64,000 bases of DNA from Dorea longicatena (GCF_025150085.1 NZ_CP102280.1:1127001-1191000); one strand, 5' to 3'; shown: positions 17,316 to 29,988, numbered from the stretch's first letter. Translations and numbers: made by a program. Notes: generated by a model from the letters alone, not told the origin.

Positions 17316-17448
17316 GTATACCAAAGTATGCAAGAGGAAAATGTCAATGGCAGCTTTTTCGTATTGCAGTAAGGCAGAAAAAGAACCCGGGTATGGAATT
17401 CCCTGCCCCTGCATATAGTAAAATGAAATAATGCTATGCGGGTGTGAC

Positions 17449-18240
17449 ATGAAATCAAATATCGATTGCAAATCAGATATAACATACAAACGACGGACCA
17501 GGATGAAAATGGCGGGAATTTTGCTGATTTATATATTAGGCATCTATTTCCTTCTGACAAAGATGGTGCAGTTGGAAGATGAGGCTGTTGTGGGAGTGAA
17601 AAAAACTCATAAGGAATTGTCAGAAAATACCCATTCAAGTAATGAAAAGGCCATTCAGTATGTAGCATCGAATATGATAAAAGAGGCCCCTAAGATTGCA
17701 ATCACATTTGACGACGGACCAAGCCCGGCATGGACACCGAAACTACTGGATGGATTAAAAGAGCGGAATGTAAAAGCAACATTTTTCCTGATCGGGGAAA
17801 ATGCAGAAAATACGCCGGAACTTGTAAAGAGAGAATCGGAAGAAGGGCATCTGGTCGGCAATCATACGTATCACCATGTAGAAATCACACGTGTACCGGA
17901 TGAGACGGCAAAAGAAGAAATTCTGATGACAAATGAAGTGATTACCGGGATCACAGGAGAAGAAGTCTCTTATATGCGACCACCGTTCGGAGCCTGGCAG
18001 AAGAAGCTGGAGTGGGAACTGGATGTTATGCCTGTGATGTGGACGATAGATCCTCTGGACTGGACAACGAATAATGAAGATGAAATTGTCAATAAAGTAG
18101 TGACGCAGGCAAAGGAAAATGATATCATTTTATTGCACGACTGTTATGAGTCCAGTGTGAATGCGGCACTGCGTATTGTAGATATCCTGCAGAAGGAAGG
18201 ATTTGAATTTGTAACGGTTGATGAACTCATTATGAATTAG
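17449..18240 (+). CDS. Membrane-anchored polysaccharide deacetylase (NodB domain, CE4)
   Basis: 263 aa. After a basic N-terminus a membrane segment (about 20-38, AGILLIYILGIYFLLTKM) anchors the enzyme outside the cell. The NodB domain shows all CE4 motifs: TFDDGPSP (catalytic Asp plus metal Asp), HTYHH (HxxxH metal ligands), RPPFG, DPLDW, and LLHDCYE with the catalytic His. The likely target is peptidoglycan GlcNAc or MurNAc. The start is uncertain: 17449 has a weak GGGTG, while 17503 (MKMAGILL) is possible. No operon partner is evident. Confidence 0.88.
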   Translation: MKSNIDCKSDITYKRRTRMKMAGILLIYILGIYFLLTKMVQLEDEAVVGVKKTHKELSENTHSSNEKAIQYVASNMIKEAPKIAITFDDGPSPAWTPKLLDGLKERNVKATFFLIGENAENTPELVKRESEEGHLVGNHTYHHVEITRVPDETAKEEILMTNEVITGITGEEVSYMRPPFGAWQKKLEWELDVMPVMWTIDPLDWTTNNEDEIVNKVVTQAKENDIILLHDCYESSVNAALRIVDILQKEGFEFVTVDELIMN

Positions 18241-18310
18241 ATTCAAAACGCAGAATTTAAGAATCAGATCTGATGAATGAAAATTTACATAGATAAATGG
18301 AGATGAAAGA

Positions 18311-19630
18311 ATGGATTTATTTGATTATATGCGGGAGCAGAACATGGAAAAAGAGGCACCGCTTGCATCCAGACTGCGCCCGACCACATTAGAGGAAGTA
18401 GTCGGACAGCAGCACATTATCGGAAAGGACAAATTACTTTACAGGGCGATCAAGGCTGACAAATTAAGTTCGGTTATTTTCTACGGTCCTCCGGGAACAG
18501 GAAAGACCACACTCGCCAAAGTCATTGCCAATACGACCAGTGCGGAATTTACCCAGATCAACGCAACGACTGCGGGTAAAAAGGACATGGAAGAAGTGAT
18601 AAACAAAGCAAAAGAGATGCAGGGAATGTACCGGAAGAAGACAATCCTGTTCGTGGATGAGATCCATAGATTCAATAAGGGACAGCAGGATTATCTGCTG
18701 CCGTTTGTAGAAGACGGTACGATCATTCTGATCGGCGCAACGACAGAGAATCCGTATTTTGAAGTGAATGGGGCGTTGCTTTCCAGATCGAGCATCTTTG
18801 AATTACAGCCGCTTGCCAAAGAAGACATCAAGACACTGATCACAAGGGCAGTCTATGATACGGTAAAAGGTATGGGAAGTTACCAGGCAGTGATCGATGA
18901 AGATGCACTGGAATTTCTTGCAGACATTTCCGGAGGAGATGCCAGAAGTGCATTGAATGCAGTCGAACTTGGAATCCTGACAACAGAACGAAGTGCAGAC
19001 GGAAAGATTCGCATCACACTGGATGTTGCATCCGAATGCATTCAGAAACGTGTAGTCAAATACGATAAGACCGGGGATAATCATTATGATACGATCTCTG
19101 CATTTATCAAAAGTATGCGTGGCTCCGATCCAGATGCGGCAGTGTATTATCTTGCGAAAATGTTATACGCAGGAGAAGATATCAAGTTCATAGCCAGACG
19201 TATCATGATCTGCGCATCGGAAGATGTCGGAAATGCAGATCCGATGGCACTTACGGTTGCCGTATCTGCTTCCCAGGCAGTCGAACGAATCGGTATGCCG
19301 GAAGCACAGATCATTCTTTCTCAGGCAGTCACGTATGTAGCAACTGCACCAAAGAGTAATGCCGCATGCAATGCAATCTTTGATGCAATGGCAAGCGTGA
19401 AACGCACAAAGACAACGGTTCCGTCACACCTGCAGGATGCCCACTATAAAGGAGCCCAGAAACTGGGACACGGCATCGGATATAAATATGCACATAATTA
19501 TCCGCACCATTATGTAGAACAACAGTATCTCCCGGACGAGATCGTCGGAGAAAAATTCTATGTACCAAGCGAGAATGGGCATGAGAAGGAGATTAAAGAG
19601 TGGATGAGGTATATCCGGGAAGATCAGTGA
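18311..19630 (+). CDS. rarA: Replication-associated recombination protein A (RarA/MgsA)
   Basis: 439 aa AAA+ ATPase. Walker A GPPGTGKT at 59-66, Walker B ILFVDEIHRF, sensor region IGATTENPYF, and the RarA/WRNIP1 C-terminal domains (YDKTGDNHYDTISAFIKSMR, then HNYPHHYVEQQYLPD). It acts at stalled replication forks with the clamp loader and SSB. The ATG follows GGAGATGAAAGA. It stands alone on the forward strand. Confidence 0.96.
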   Translation: MDLFDYMREQNMEKEAPLASRLRPTTLEEVVGQQHIIGKDKLLYRAIKADKLSSVIFYGPPGTGKTTLAKVIANTTSAEFTQINATTAGKKDMEEVINKAKEMQGMYRKKTILFVDEIHRFNKGQQDYLLPFVEDGTIILIGATTENPYFEVNGALLSRSSIFELQPLAKEDIKTLITRAVYDTVKGMGSYQAVIDEDALEFLADISGGDARSALNAVELGILTTERSADGKIRITLDVASECIQKRVVKYDKTGDNHYDTISAFIKSMRGSDPDAAVYYLAKMLYAGEDIKFIARRIMICASEDVGNADPMALTVAVSASQAVERIGMPEAQIILSQAVTYVATAPKSNAACNAIFDAMASVKRTKTTVPSHLQDAHYKGAQKLGHGIGYKYAHNYPHHYVEQQYLPDEIVGEKFYVPSENGHEKEIKEWMRYIREDQ

Positions 19631-19749
19631 GTTGCTGTTTAATGCAGTATCGTGGTTTACCCCCGGTCCATGAGAAAGACTTGGTATTCTGCTACGGGCT
19701 AAGATTCTACGATGAAGAAGTTATAAGGGCGTCAGAATTTTCTAAAAGC

Positions 19750-19806
19750 ACCCGGAATAGGAGTCAAACTCGCCATACGGCTCAAACAGTGACTCCTATT
19801 CCGGGT
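19750..19806. terminator. Inverted repeat between rarA and the convergent ferredoxin gene
   Basis: Perfect 17-bp arms (ACCCGGAATAGGAGTCA and its complement) with a 23-base loop. On the reverse strand a T-rich stretch follows, so termination is clearer for the ferredoxin gene. The rest of the gap from rarA (19631-19749) shows no gene. Confidence 0.6.
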
Positions 19807-19823
19807 AACGACCGCTTCATGCA

Positions 19824-20666
19824 TTAAATATCCTTTATAGTTCCATCAATCCCAATCGTCACCACCTGCCAAGGAATAAACTTCCCGCTTGCTTTTAACG
19901 CTTCTGTAGCGGCATGCTCCAGTCCTCCGCAGCAAGGAACTTCCATACGGACGATAGTAAGACTTTTGAAATCATTATGCTTGATGATCTCGGTTAATTT
20001 CTCCGTATAATCAACTGCATCCAGTTTCGGACATCCAATCAGTACAACGTGATTCTTAATGAATTGGTTGTGGAAGTTGCCATATGCATATGCCGTACAG
20101 TCGGCTGCAATCAGCAGATTTGCGTTCTGGAAATATGGTGCGCTCAGCGGAGCAAGCTTGATCTGGACCGGCCACTGACGAAGCTGACTTTCCATGGAGT
20201 AAGCGGTCGGTGTACTTCCTGACATATTATTAGAAGCACTTGCATCATTATTATGAGTGTGTTCAACCGAACGAGCCATAGAACCCGGACATCCACCATG
20301 AGGAGCAGTGTGTTGAATTTCACGAGCCATAGAACCCGGACATCCACCATGATGTGGAGCTGGTGCATCATTATCGTGAGCATGTGCTTTTTTTGCATCA
20401 AGGTGTTTCTTAAGTGCTTCCGGTCCTTTGGCGGCAAGATGTGCTTTTACTGCATCATCATCATAAGCATCCGCTTCACGTTCTTCAAATGTGATTGCAT
20501 TTGTCGGACAGGCCGGCAGACAGTCACCAAGGCCATCGCAAAAATCATCGCGCATTAATCGGGCTTTTCCATCAACCATCTGAATGGCACCTTCGTGACA
20601 GGCGTTGGCACATGCACCGCATCCGTTACATTTTTCTTCATTTATATGGATTATTTTTCTGATCAT
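19824..20666 (-). CDS. Ferredoxin-type 4Fe-4S protein with tandem GGCPGSMAR repeats
   Basis: 280 aa. The first cluster motif is complete (C13-x2-C16-x2-C19-x3-C23); the second reads C43-x5-C49-x3-C53-P, with Gly46 where the second Cys would be. Residues 60-140 are a low-complexity, His/Asp-rich linker holding two copies of GGCPGSMAR (107-115 and 124-132). The C-terminal domain (about 165-280) has LLIAADCTAYAYGNFHNQF, VVLIGCPKLDA and MEVPCCGGLEHA cysteine motifs that could bind another metal. Clostridial homologues often occur near hybrid-cluster protein genes. Function unproven: electron transfer or redox sensing. RBS AAGGAGAATCATT. Confidence 0.85.
   Translation of the reverse strand: MIRKIIHINEEKCNGCGACANACHEGAIQMVDGKARLMRDDFCDGLGDCLPACPTNAITFEEREADAYDDDAVKAHLAAKGPEALKKHLDAKKAHAHDNDAPAPHHGGCPGSMAREIQHTAPHGGCPGSMARSVEHTHNNDASASNNMSGSTPTAYSMESQLRQWPVQIKLAPLSAPYFQNANLLIAADCTAYAYGNFHNQFIKNHVVLIGCPKLDAVDYTEKLTEIIKHNDFKSLTIVRMEVPCCGGLEHAATEALKASGKFIPWQVVTIGIDGTIKDI
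20272..20352 (-). repeat. In-gene tandem repeat (GGCPGSMAR-coding units)
   Basis: A 30-base block at 20272-20301 is repeated identically at 20323-20352, 51 bases (17 codons) apart, inside the ferredoxin-type gene. The identical DNA points to recent duplication. Confidence 0.85.
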
Positions 20667-20970
20667 AATGATTCTCCTTTTCTTAAAAATAGAAATATGT
20701 TTAAAATGGTATCAGTTGTTTTGCAGGTATTAGTGTACTATAAAGAAGAAAAAGAATGTTGTTGGAATAACAACAAAAATAAAAATAATTACAATACCGC
20801 AATTAAGATGTCCGTAATGTATCTGAAATAATGGATGTTAAGTATGGAAAAATGACAGAAGAATGTGTTAAAATTTTTCACAGAGCTGATATTTCTGCAA
20901 GCAAAATACAAAAATCAGAAACAGAAGCATTATAATTTGAAAAATATAATATAGGAAAAGAGGAAGATAT
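20667..20970. promoter_or_regulatory. Divergent control region of the ferredoxin and GH3 genes, with GTTGTT-N5-AACAAC palindrome
   Basis: This 304-base AT-rich gap has no gene. At 20758-20774 is a perfect palindrome with 6-bp arms and a 5-base centre. On the reverse strand a TATAGT -10-like hexamer lies about 20 bases inward, which would put the palindrome centre near -40, where Crp/Fnr-type activators bind. Two TATAAT-like hexamers before the GH3 start (20931 and 20945) lack good -35 boxes. Confidence 0.45.
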
Positions 20971-23520
20971 ATGGCACAGATTTATGCATCGAAAACAAAT
21001 GAAATTCAGAAGTATGAGACAGAGCATGAGAATGAAGTACGTCATCTGGCCGGGGAATGTATGGTCCTTTTGGAGAATGACGGTGTATTACCATTTTCAG
21101 ATAAGATAAAAAAGATTGCATTATATGGAACGGGAGCCAGACATACGGTGAAAGGAGGAACAGGATCCGGAGATGTCAATGTAAGAAAAACAGTTTCAAT
21201 CGCACGGGGATTAGAAGAAGCCGGATTTGAGATCGTGACAGAAGACTGGCTTGACAGATACGACCGGGATCTGGAAGAGGCGCAGAAAACATATTTGAAA
21301 AAGTTAAAAGATATGTCAGATGAGACGGGAGAGCCATCGGTAATCCTTGGGTTCAAACATCCGTTTCAGGAACCGGAGCAGCCAATTGTCGAAGAGACAG
21401 ATATCAAAGAGGCAGATGCGGCCATTTATGTGCTTGCAAGAAATTCCGGAGAGGGAAAAGACCGGCGGGCAGAAAAAGGAGATTATTATCTGAGTGACAG
21501 AGAATTGCAGAACATCCGGTTTATGACGGAAAATTATTCGAATTGTGTTGTATTATTGAATACAGGAGGCGTGATAGATCTGACAGAATTGCGGAAGATT
21601 TCCGGAGTGCAGGCAATCCTTCTGACCGGACAGACTGGAAATATGGGTGGCCATGCAGTGGCGGATGTCTTGATGGCTAAAACAGTTCCGTCAGGAAAAT
21701 TAACAGATACATGGGCAAGATCTTATGATGACTATCCGTCATCGAGAACTTTCAGTTACCGCGATGACAATCTGGATGATGAATACTATAGTGACGGGAT
21801 TTATGTCGGATATCGTTATTTTGATACATTTGGAATCATGCCGTTGTATTGCTTTGGGTATGGAAAAGGATACACGGATTTCTCATTGGTGACCAAAGAA
21901 GTGACCGCAGATGAAAAGCTGGTAAAGGTAGAAGTGGAAGTGACGAATATCGGTAAGGTATATCCGGGAAGAGAAGTCGTACAAGTTTATTATTCGGCAC
22001 CGGATGGAGTTATGGAAAAACCAACACAGGAGCTTGCAGGATTTGCCAAGACAAAGCTTCTCATGCCGGGAGAAAAAGAAGTGGTAACAGTTACATTTGC
22101 GACAGAAGATATGGCATCTTATGACAGTTATGATGCAGCATGGGTTATGGAGGAAGGCGAGTATACGATTCGTGTGGGGAACAGTTCACGTACAACGGAA
22201 GTAGCCGCGATCATAGATCTGGATGAAACAGTTCAGACGGTTCTTTTAAAGAATGTGATGAAGGATAAGGAATTTGTAAAAGAGATTCACCATATGGTCC
22301 CAATCTTTGACCTGGAACTGGATGACACACCATTTATGCGCCCGATATTGATCTATGCGGAAAACTTTAAGAAAAAGATCATGGAATATGAAGTGATACG
22401 TACTACGCTGGAAGATAAAAGACCAGACGAGATATTAACACTGGAGGATGTGAAGAAGGGGGCAGCATCACTCGAAGAATTGGTTGCACAGCTTACGGTA
22501 GAAGAGATGGCTGATCTTTGTGTCGGAACCGAACGACTGGAAGAAGGCGGCAATGTAATCGGGTCATCTTCTGCATGTGTGCCGGGAGCAGCAGGGGATA
22601 CGACGTCGGCACTGATCGAGAAGCGGAAAATCCCGAATCTGATCCTTGCAGATGGACCGGCAGGATTACGGTTACAGACACATTTTAAAACGGATAAAGA
22701 AGGCAATAAATTACCGGGTGGGGAACAGTTCGGAATGGAAATTGCACCGTTTGCGAAAGAGCAGCCGGAAGGAGCGCAGGATTATTACCAGTACTGTACG
22801 GCAATCCCGATTGCGACGACACTTGCGCAGTCATGGGATGTGGATCTTATCAAGAGAATGGGTGAGATTGTCGGAGAAGAGATGGAACAGTTTCATATTC
22901 ACCTGTGGCTGGCACCGGGCATGAATATTCACAGAAATCCATTGTGTGGAAGAAACTTTGAATATTATTCGGAAGATCCACTGCTTACCGGACTGTGTGC
23001 GGCAGCCGATACAAAGGGTGTACAGTCTTACAAAGGACATGGAACGACGATCAAGCATTTTGCGGCAAATAATCAGGAAGACAACCGTATGTTCACGAAC
23101 GCACATATCAGCGAACGTGCATTAAGAGAAATCTATCTGAAAGGATTCGAAATTGTGGTGAAGACAGCACAGCCATATGCGATCATGACATCGTATAATC
23201 TGATCAATGGAACGCATGCCGCCAATCATTATGACATGCTTCAGAATGTAGCGCGTGATGAATGGGGATTTGAAGGCTTTATTATGACAGACTGGTATAC
23301 GTCTCAGGATACGACGGCACTTGGAATGGTATCAGAAAGCGGGAAATACAGCTATTCCGATGGTGTACAGTGCATTAAGGCAGGAAATGATCTTCAGATG
23401 CCAGGGTGCAGGAAAAATGTAGAGGATATTGTAGACGGCGTAAAAAATGGAAGGATTACCAAAGCGGATCTTCAGAGATGTGCAAAACATATCCTTGGAA
23501 TTGCGTTAAAAACAATATAA
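20971..23520 (+). CDS. Glycoside hydrolase family 3 beta-glucosidase, permuted domain order
   Basis: 849 aa, no signal peptide. The usual GH3 order is reversed: residues 1-290 are the alpha/beta GH3 C-terminal-type domain (GSGDVNVRKTVSIARGLEEA, then ILLTGQTGNMGGHAVADVL), about 305-400 a fibronectin III-like domain, and 500-849 the catalytic (beta/alpha)8 domain (ADGPAGLRL, KHFAANNQEDNR, and nucleophile D774 in GFIMTDWYTS). The same permuted order is known from Ruminococcus albus and Butyrivibrio beta-glucosidases. It should release glucose (or xylose/galactose) from oligosaccharides or glycosides in the cytoplasm. RBS AGGAAG. Confidence 0.93.
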   Translation: MAQIYASKTNEIQKYETEHENEVRHLAGECMVLLENDGVLPFSDKIKKIALYGTGARHTVKGGTGSGDVNVRKTVSIARGLEEAGFEIVTEDWLDRYDRDLEEAQKTYLKKLKDMSDETGEPSVILGFKHPFQEPEQPIVEETDIKEADAAIYVLARNSGEGKDRRAEKGDYYLSDRELQNIRFMTENYSNCVVLLNTGGVIDLTELRKISGVQAILLTGQTGNMGGHAVADVLMAKTVPSGKLTDTWARSYDDYPSSRTFSYRDDNLDDEYYSDGIYVGYRYFDTFGIMPLYCFGYGKGYTDFSLVTKEVTADEKLVKVEVEVTNIGKVYPGREVVQVYYSAPDGVMEKPTQELAGFAKTKLLMPGEKEVVTVTFATEDMASYDSYDAAWVMEEGEYTIRVGNSSRTTEVAAIIDLDETVQTVLLKNVMKDKEFVKEIHHMVPIFDLELDDTPFMRPILIYAENFKKKIMEYEVIRTTLEDKRPDEILTLEDVKKGAASLEELVAQLTVEEMADLCVGTERLEEGGNVIGSSSACVPGAAGDTTSALIEKRKIPNLILADGPAGLRLQTHFKTDKEGNKLPGGEQFGMEIAPFAKEQPEGAQDYYQYCTAIPIATTLAQSWDVDLIKRMGEIVGEEMEQFHIHLWLAPGMNIHRNPLCGRNFEYYSEDPLLTGLCAAADTKGVQSYKGHGTTIKHFAANNQEDNRMFTNAHISERALREIYLKGFEIVVKTAQPYAIMTSYNLINGTHAANHYDMLQNVARDEWGFEGFIMTDWYTSQDTTALGMVSESGKYSYSDGVQCIKAGNDLQMPGCRKNVEDIVDGVKNGRITKADLQRCAKHILGIALKTI

Positions 23521-23540
23521 ACGAAAAAGAATAAAGTGAT

Positions 23541-23580
23541 TAACAGGCAGACAATATATTATAAGTAGTCTGCCTGTTTG
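23541..23580 (+). terminator. Intrinsic terminator after the GH3 gene
   Basis: AACAGGCAGAC paired with GTCTGCCTGTT around a 15-base AT-rich loop. Confidence 0.7.
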
Positions 23581-23651
23581 CGTTGATGTGCATTCGAAAG
23601 AAGTGGTAATCAGAAGGTTTTTTACATTTTCTAAAAAATATCTAAACAGTG

Positions 23652-23680
23652 TTGACAAAAATATGTGAGAGTGCTATCTT
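23652..23680 (+). promoter_or_regulatory. Sigma-A promoter of the hrcA-grpE-dnaK-dnaJ operon
   Basis: TTGACA at 23652, 17-base spacer, TATCTT at 23675. Transcription would start just ahead of the CIRCE element. Confidence 0.8.
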
Positions 23681-23695
23681 AATAGTCGAAAGGTG

Positions 23696-23722
23696 TTAGC
23701 ACTCAGATAAAAAGAGTGCTAA
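23696..23722 (+). promoter_or_regulatory. CIRCE element (HrcA operator)
   Basis: Perfect consensus TTAGCACTC, nine-base spacer, GAGTGCTAA. HrcA binding here represses the operon until heat stress. It is the only CIRCE seen in the window. Confidence 0.97.
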
Positions 23723-23751
23723 TAACCAGAAACCGAAAGGAGGAGGTACCG

Positions 23752-24807
23752 GTGATAAATCATGAAGAGATGAGTGAAAGAAAACTGAAAATACTTCATG
23801 CAATCATCCAGAATTATCTGGAGACAGGTGAACCGGTTGGTTCCAGAACGATTTCCAAGTACACGGATCTGAATCTTAGTTCAGCAACGATCCGTAATGA
23901 GATGGCAGATCTGGAAGAGATGGGATATATCATCCAGCCTCATACGTCGGCAGGACGTATTCCTTCGGATAAAGGATACAGGCTCTATGTAGATATGCTG
24001 ATGGAGGAGAAAGAGCAGGAGCTGAATGAGATGCAGGATCAGATGCTTGACAAAGCAGATAAGATGGATCAGCTTTTGAAACAGGCAGCAAAGGTTCTTG
24101 CAACGAATACCAACTATGCAACGATGGTTTCGACTCCGATGAACAATTCAAACAAGATTAAGTTCATCCAGTTATCTATGGTAGATGAGGAACAGGTGAT
24201 CGCAGTCATCGTACTGGGAGGCAATGTGATCAAGAATAAGATCATTAACATTGATGAGCCGATCAGCAATGAGAATCTGTTAAAGCTGAATATGCTGCTG
24301 AATACAACACTCAACGGCATGTCGATTGAAGAAATCAACCTGGGATTGATCGCCAGATTAAAGGAGCAGGCAGGAATCCACAGTCAGGTAGTCGGATATG
24401 TACTGGATGCAGTTGCAGATGCGATTCATGTAGATGATGATATGCAGATCTACACAAGCGGTGCGACGAACATTTTTAAATATCCGGAGCTGAGTGATAA
24501 CCAGAGCGCACAGGAAATCATCAGTGCATTTGAAGAAAAACAGCAGTTATCCGAACTGGTTACACAGACCCTGGCACAGGATGAGAATACCGGCATTCAG
24601 GTATATATCGGAGATGAGACTCCGGTACAGACTATGAGAGACTGCAGTGTCGTAACTGCAACCTACGAACTGGGTGATGGTATGAAGGGAACGATAGGAA
24701 TTATCGGACCGAAACGTATGGATTATGAACATGTTTTAAAATCTATGAAACGTCTCCAGACAGAACTGGATCAGATGTTCCATAAGAATGATAGAAAGGT
24801 GGAATAA
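23752..24807 (+). CDS. hrcA: Heat-inducible transcription repressor HrcA
   Basis: About 351 aa with a GTG start (VINHEEMSERKLK) behind AAAGGAGGAGG; the longer reading from 23716 would start inside CIRCE and is rejected, and ATG 23770 is a less favoured alternative. N-terminal winged helix (GEPVGSRTISKYTDLNLSSA, RNEMADLEEMGYI, HTSAGRIPSDKGYR), then the GAF-like and C-terminal dimer regions (MKGTIGIIGPKRMDYEHV). It represses its own operon through CIRCE, with GroEL as the usual sensor. Confidence 0.96.
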   Translation: MINHEEMSERKLKILHAIIQNYLETGEPVGSRTISKYTDLNLSSATIRNEMADLEEMGYIIQPHTSAGRIPSDKGYRLYVDMLMEEKEQELNEMQDQMLDKADKMDQLLKQAAKVLATNTNYATMVSTPMNNSNKIKFIQLSMVDEEQVIAVIVLGGNVIKNKIINIDEPISNENLLKLNMLLNTTLNGMSIEEINLGLIARLKEQAGIHSQVVGYVLDAVADAIHVDDDMQIYTSGATNIFKYPELSDNQSAQEIISAFEEKQQLSELVTQTLAQDENTGIQVYIGDETPVQTMRDCSVVTATYELGDGMKGTIGIIGPKRMDYEHVLKSMKRLQTELDQMFHKNDRKVE

Positions 24808-24810
24808 CCC

Positions 24811-27391
<2,581 letters not shown>

Positions 27392-27414
27392 GAACATTAA
27401 GTGAGGAATAGGAA

Positions 27415-28611
27415 ATGGCAGAGTCAAAAAGAGATTACTATGAGGTGCTTGGGGTCAGTAAAGATGCTGACGAAGCAACTTTGAAAAAAGCATACAGACA
27501 GGTTGCCAAGAAGTATCACCCGGATATGAATCCGGGTGATGCTGAAGCTGAAAAGAAGTTCAAAGAAGCTTCTGAGGCGTATGCAGTCTTGAGTGATCCG
27601 GAAAAACGCCGTCAGTATGATCAGTTTGGTCATGCTGCTTTTGACGGAAGTGCGGGAGCAGGCGGCGGATATGGCGGATTCGACTTTAACGGTGCTGATT
27701 TTGGCGACATTTTCGGAGATATCTTCGGAGATCTGTTCGGCGGCGGGCGCAGAGGCGGTCGTGCGAACCAGGGACCGATGAAAGGTATGAATATCCGTAA
27801 GAGTGTCAGAATCACATTCGAAGAGGCTGTATTCGGATGCGAGAAAGAATTGGACGTTGTATTAAAAGACCCATGTCCGAAATGTAACGGAACAGGTGCC
27901 AAACCGGGAACATCTCCGGAGACTTGTCCGAAATGTGGCGGTAAAGGTCAGGTAGTATATACACAGCAGTCATTCTTTGGAACGGTACAGAATGTACAGA
28001 CCTGTCCGGATTGCCAGGGAACTGGTAAGATTATTAAGGAAAAATGTCCGGATTGCGGCGGAACAGGCTATGTAGCCAGCAAGAAGAAGATATCCGTATC
28101 GATTCCTGCAGGTATTGATAATGGCCAGAGTGTCAGAATCCGTGAAAAAGGTGAGCCGGGTGTAAACGGCGGACCAAGAGGAGATCTTCTGGTGGAGGTT
28201 GTGGTATCAAGACATCCAATCTTCCAGCGTCAGGATATGCACATCTTCTCAACGGTACCGATTACATTTGCACAGGCAGCACTTGGTGCGGATATCCGTA
28301 TCAAGACGGTAGATGGAGAAGTGATCTACACGGTAAAACCGGGAACCAAGACAGATACAAAAGTACGTCTGAAAGGTAAAGGAGTTCCATCTCTTCGAAA
28401 TGCACAGGTTCGCGGCGATCATTATGTAACACTTGTGGTCCAGACACCGGAACACTTAAGTGCCGAAGCAAAAGAAGCACTGCGTAAATTCGATGAGCTG
28501 ACCGGCAATTCCCTCGGAGCAGAGAAATCTGAAAAAGCGGAAGAGCACGAACATAAAGGCAAAAAGAAAAAAGGATTTATGGATAAATTAAAGGAGACCT
28601 TTGATGATTAA
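27415..28611 (+). CDS. dnaJ: Co-chaperone DnaJ (Hsp40, type I)
   Basis: 398 aa. J domain 1-70 with HPD at 35-37; Gly/Phe-rich linker (about 75-115); four CxxCxGxG zinc repeats ([32 protein letters not shown]); C-terminal substrate domains; basic tail [18 protein letters not shown]. It stimulates DnaK ATPase and delivers clients. Start after GAGGAATAGGAA, 23 bases behind dnaK. Its stop codon lies inside the loop of the operon terminator. Confidence 0.98.
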   Translation: MAESKRDYYEVLGVSKDADEATLKKAYRQVAKKYHPDMNPGDAEAEKKFKEASEAYAVLSDPEKRRQYDQFGHAAFDGSAGAGGGYGGFDFNGADFGDIFGDIFGDLFGGGRRGGRANQGPMKGMNIRKSVRITFEEAVFGCEKELDVVLKDPCPKCNGTGAKPGTSPETCPKCGGKGQVVYTQQSFFGTVQNVQTCPDCQGTGKIIKEKCPDCGGTGYVASKKKISVSIPAGIDNGQSVRIREKGEPGVNGGPRGDLLVEVVVSRHPIFQRQDMHIFSTVPITFAQAALGADIRIKTVDGEVIYTVKPGTKTDTKVRLKGKGVPSLRNAQVRGDHYVTLVVQTPEHLSAEAKEALRKFDELTGNSLGAEKSEKAEEHEHKGKKKKGFMDKLKETFDD

Positions 28612-28637
28612 TTTCATCAGAGGTTTCCTCTTTTTTA
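28591..28637 (+). terminator. Intrinsic terminator of the heat-shock operon
   Basis: AAGGAGACCTTTGATGA pairs with TCATCAGAGGTTTCCT, then a T run. The 5' arm is the last codons of dnaJ and the stop codon is in the loop. Confidence 0.8.
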
Positions 28638-28718
28638 CAAAAAACACTGGCATTCACCGTGGTAAAGTGATATCATATTAAATAAATTAAATTTTTAACA
28701 AACCAGGAGGACTCAAAT

Positions 28719-29957
28719 ATGTATGCATTTGATGAAATTAAAAAAGCAGACAGTGAAATTGCAGACGCCATTCAGGCCGAGATGGAGAGACAGAATTCGC
28801 ATCTGGAGCTGATCGCATCGGAGAACTGGGTAAGCAAAGCAGTCATGGCAGCAATGGGAAGTCCGCTTACAAATAAATACGCAGAAGGCTATCCGGGCAA
28901 ACGTTACTATGGTGGATGTCAGTGTGTGGATGTAGTGGAAGATCTTGCAAGAGAAAGAGCAAAGAAGTTATTTGGCTGTGATTATGCCAATGTACAGCCA
29001 CATTCCGGAGCACAGGCAAATCTGGCAGTATTCTTTGCAATGCTGGAGCCTGGAGACAAAGTCATGGGTATGAACCTGGATCATGGCGGACATCTGACAC
29101 ATGGTTCTCCGGTTAATATTTCCGGTAAATATTTCAACGTCGTATCATACGGAGTGAACGACGAGGGTGTGATCGATTATGATAAGGTACGTGAGATCGC
29201 AGTAAAAGAAAAACCAAAGATGATCATTGCGGGAGCAAGTGCTTATGCAAGAATCATTGATTTCAAAAAATTCCGTGAGATCGCGGATGAAGTAGGAGCA
29301 TACCTGATGGTTGATATGGCCCATATCGCAGGACTTGTTGCAGCAGGACTTCATCCAAGCCCGATCCCGTACGCAGATGTCACAACAACGACAACACATA
29401 AGACACTGCGCGGACCAAGAGGCGGTCTGATCCTCTGTAATCAGGAAGCAGCAGATAAATTCAACTTTAATAAAGCTGTATTCCCTGGAATCCAGGGAGG
29501 ACCACTGGAACACGTGATCGCAGGAAAAGCGGTATGCTTCAAAGAAGCCCTGGAGCCTGAATTCGCAGAATATCAGAAACAGATCATCAAAAATGCACAG
29601 GCACTCAGTAAGGGACTGATGGACCGTGGAGTGAAGATTGTATCCGGAGGAACAGATAATCACCTGATGCTGATTGATTTAAGAGGAGAAGATGTGACCG
29701 GTAAAGAACTGGAAAAACGTCTGGATGCCGCACACATCACATGTAACAAAAATACGGTACCGAACGATCCAAGATCACCGTTCGTGACAAGCGGTGTCAG
29801 ACTTGGAACACCGGCGGTTACAACAAGAGGATTAAAAGAAGACGACATGGATATGATCGCAGAGTGTATCGCACTCGTACTTCAGAGTGAAGATAACATT
29901 GAAAAAGTCAAAGGAATGGTTGCAGAGCTGACTGCAAAATATCCTCTGGATATGTAA
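28719..29957 (+). CDS. glyA: Serine hydroxymethyltransferase
   Basis: 412 aa PLP enzyme. Conserved [27 protein letters not shown], and the PLP-lysine motif [15 protein letters not shown]. It interconverts serine and glycine while loading tetrahydrofolate with a one-carbon unit. Start after AGGAGGACTCAAAT. It stands alone between two terminators; no riboswitch was recognised in its 100-base leader. Confidence 0.97.
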   Translation: MYAFDEIKKADSEIADAIQAEMERQNSHLELIASENWVSKAVMAAMGSPLTNKYAEGYPGKRYYGGCQCVDVVEDLARERAKKLFGCDYANVQPHSGAQANLAVFFAMLEPGDKVMGMNLDHGGHLTHGSPVNISGKYFNVVSYGVNDEGVIDYDKVREIAVKEKPKMIIAGASAYARIIDFKKFREIADEVGAYLMVDMAHIAGLVAAGLHPSPIPYADVTTTTTHKTLRGPRGGLILCNQEAADKFNFNKAVFPGIQGGPLEHVIAGKAVCFKEALEPEFAEYQKQIIKNAQALSKGLMDRGVKIVSGGTDNHLMLIDLRGEDVTGKELEKRLDAAHITCNKNTVPNDPRSPFVTSGVRLGTPAVTTRGLKEDDMDMIAECIALVLQSEDNIEKVKGMVAELTAKYPLDM

Positions 29958-29988
29958 GGAACAACGAAAGAAAATAAGACAAAACAGG

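Noticed and set aside
20272..20352. CRISPR-like direct repeat
   Set aside because: Only two copies, in frame inside a coding sequence; this is a protein repeat.
28638..28718. Folate or SAM riboswitch in the glyA leader
   Set aside because: The gap is only about 80 bases and AT-rich, without the conserved core of either family.
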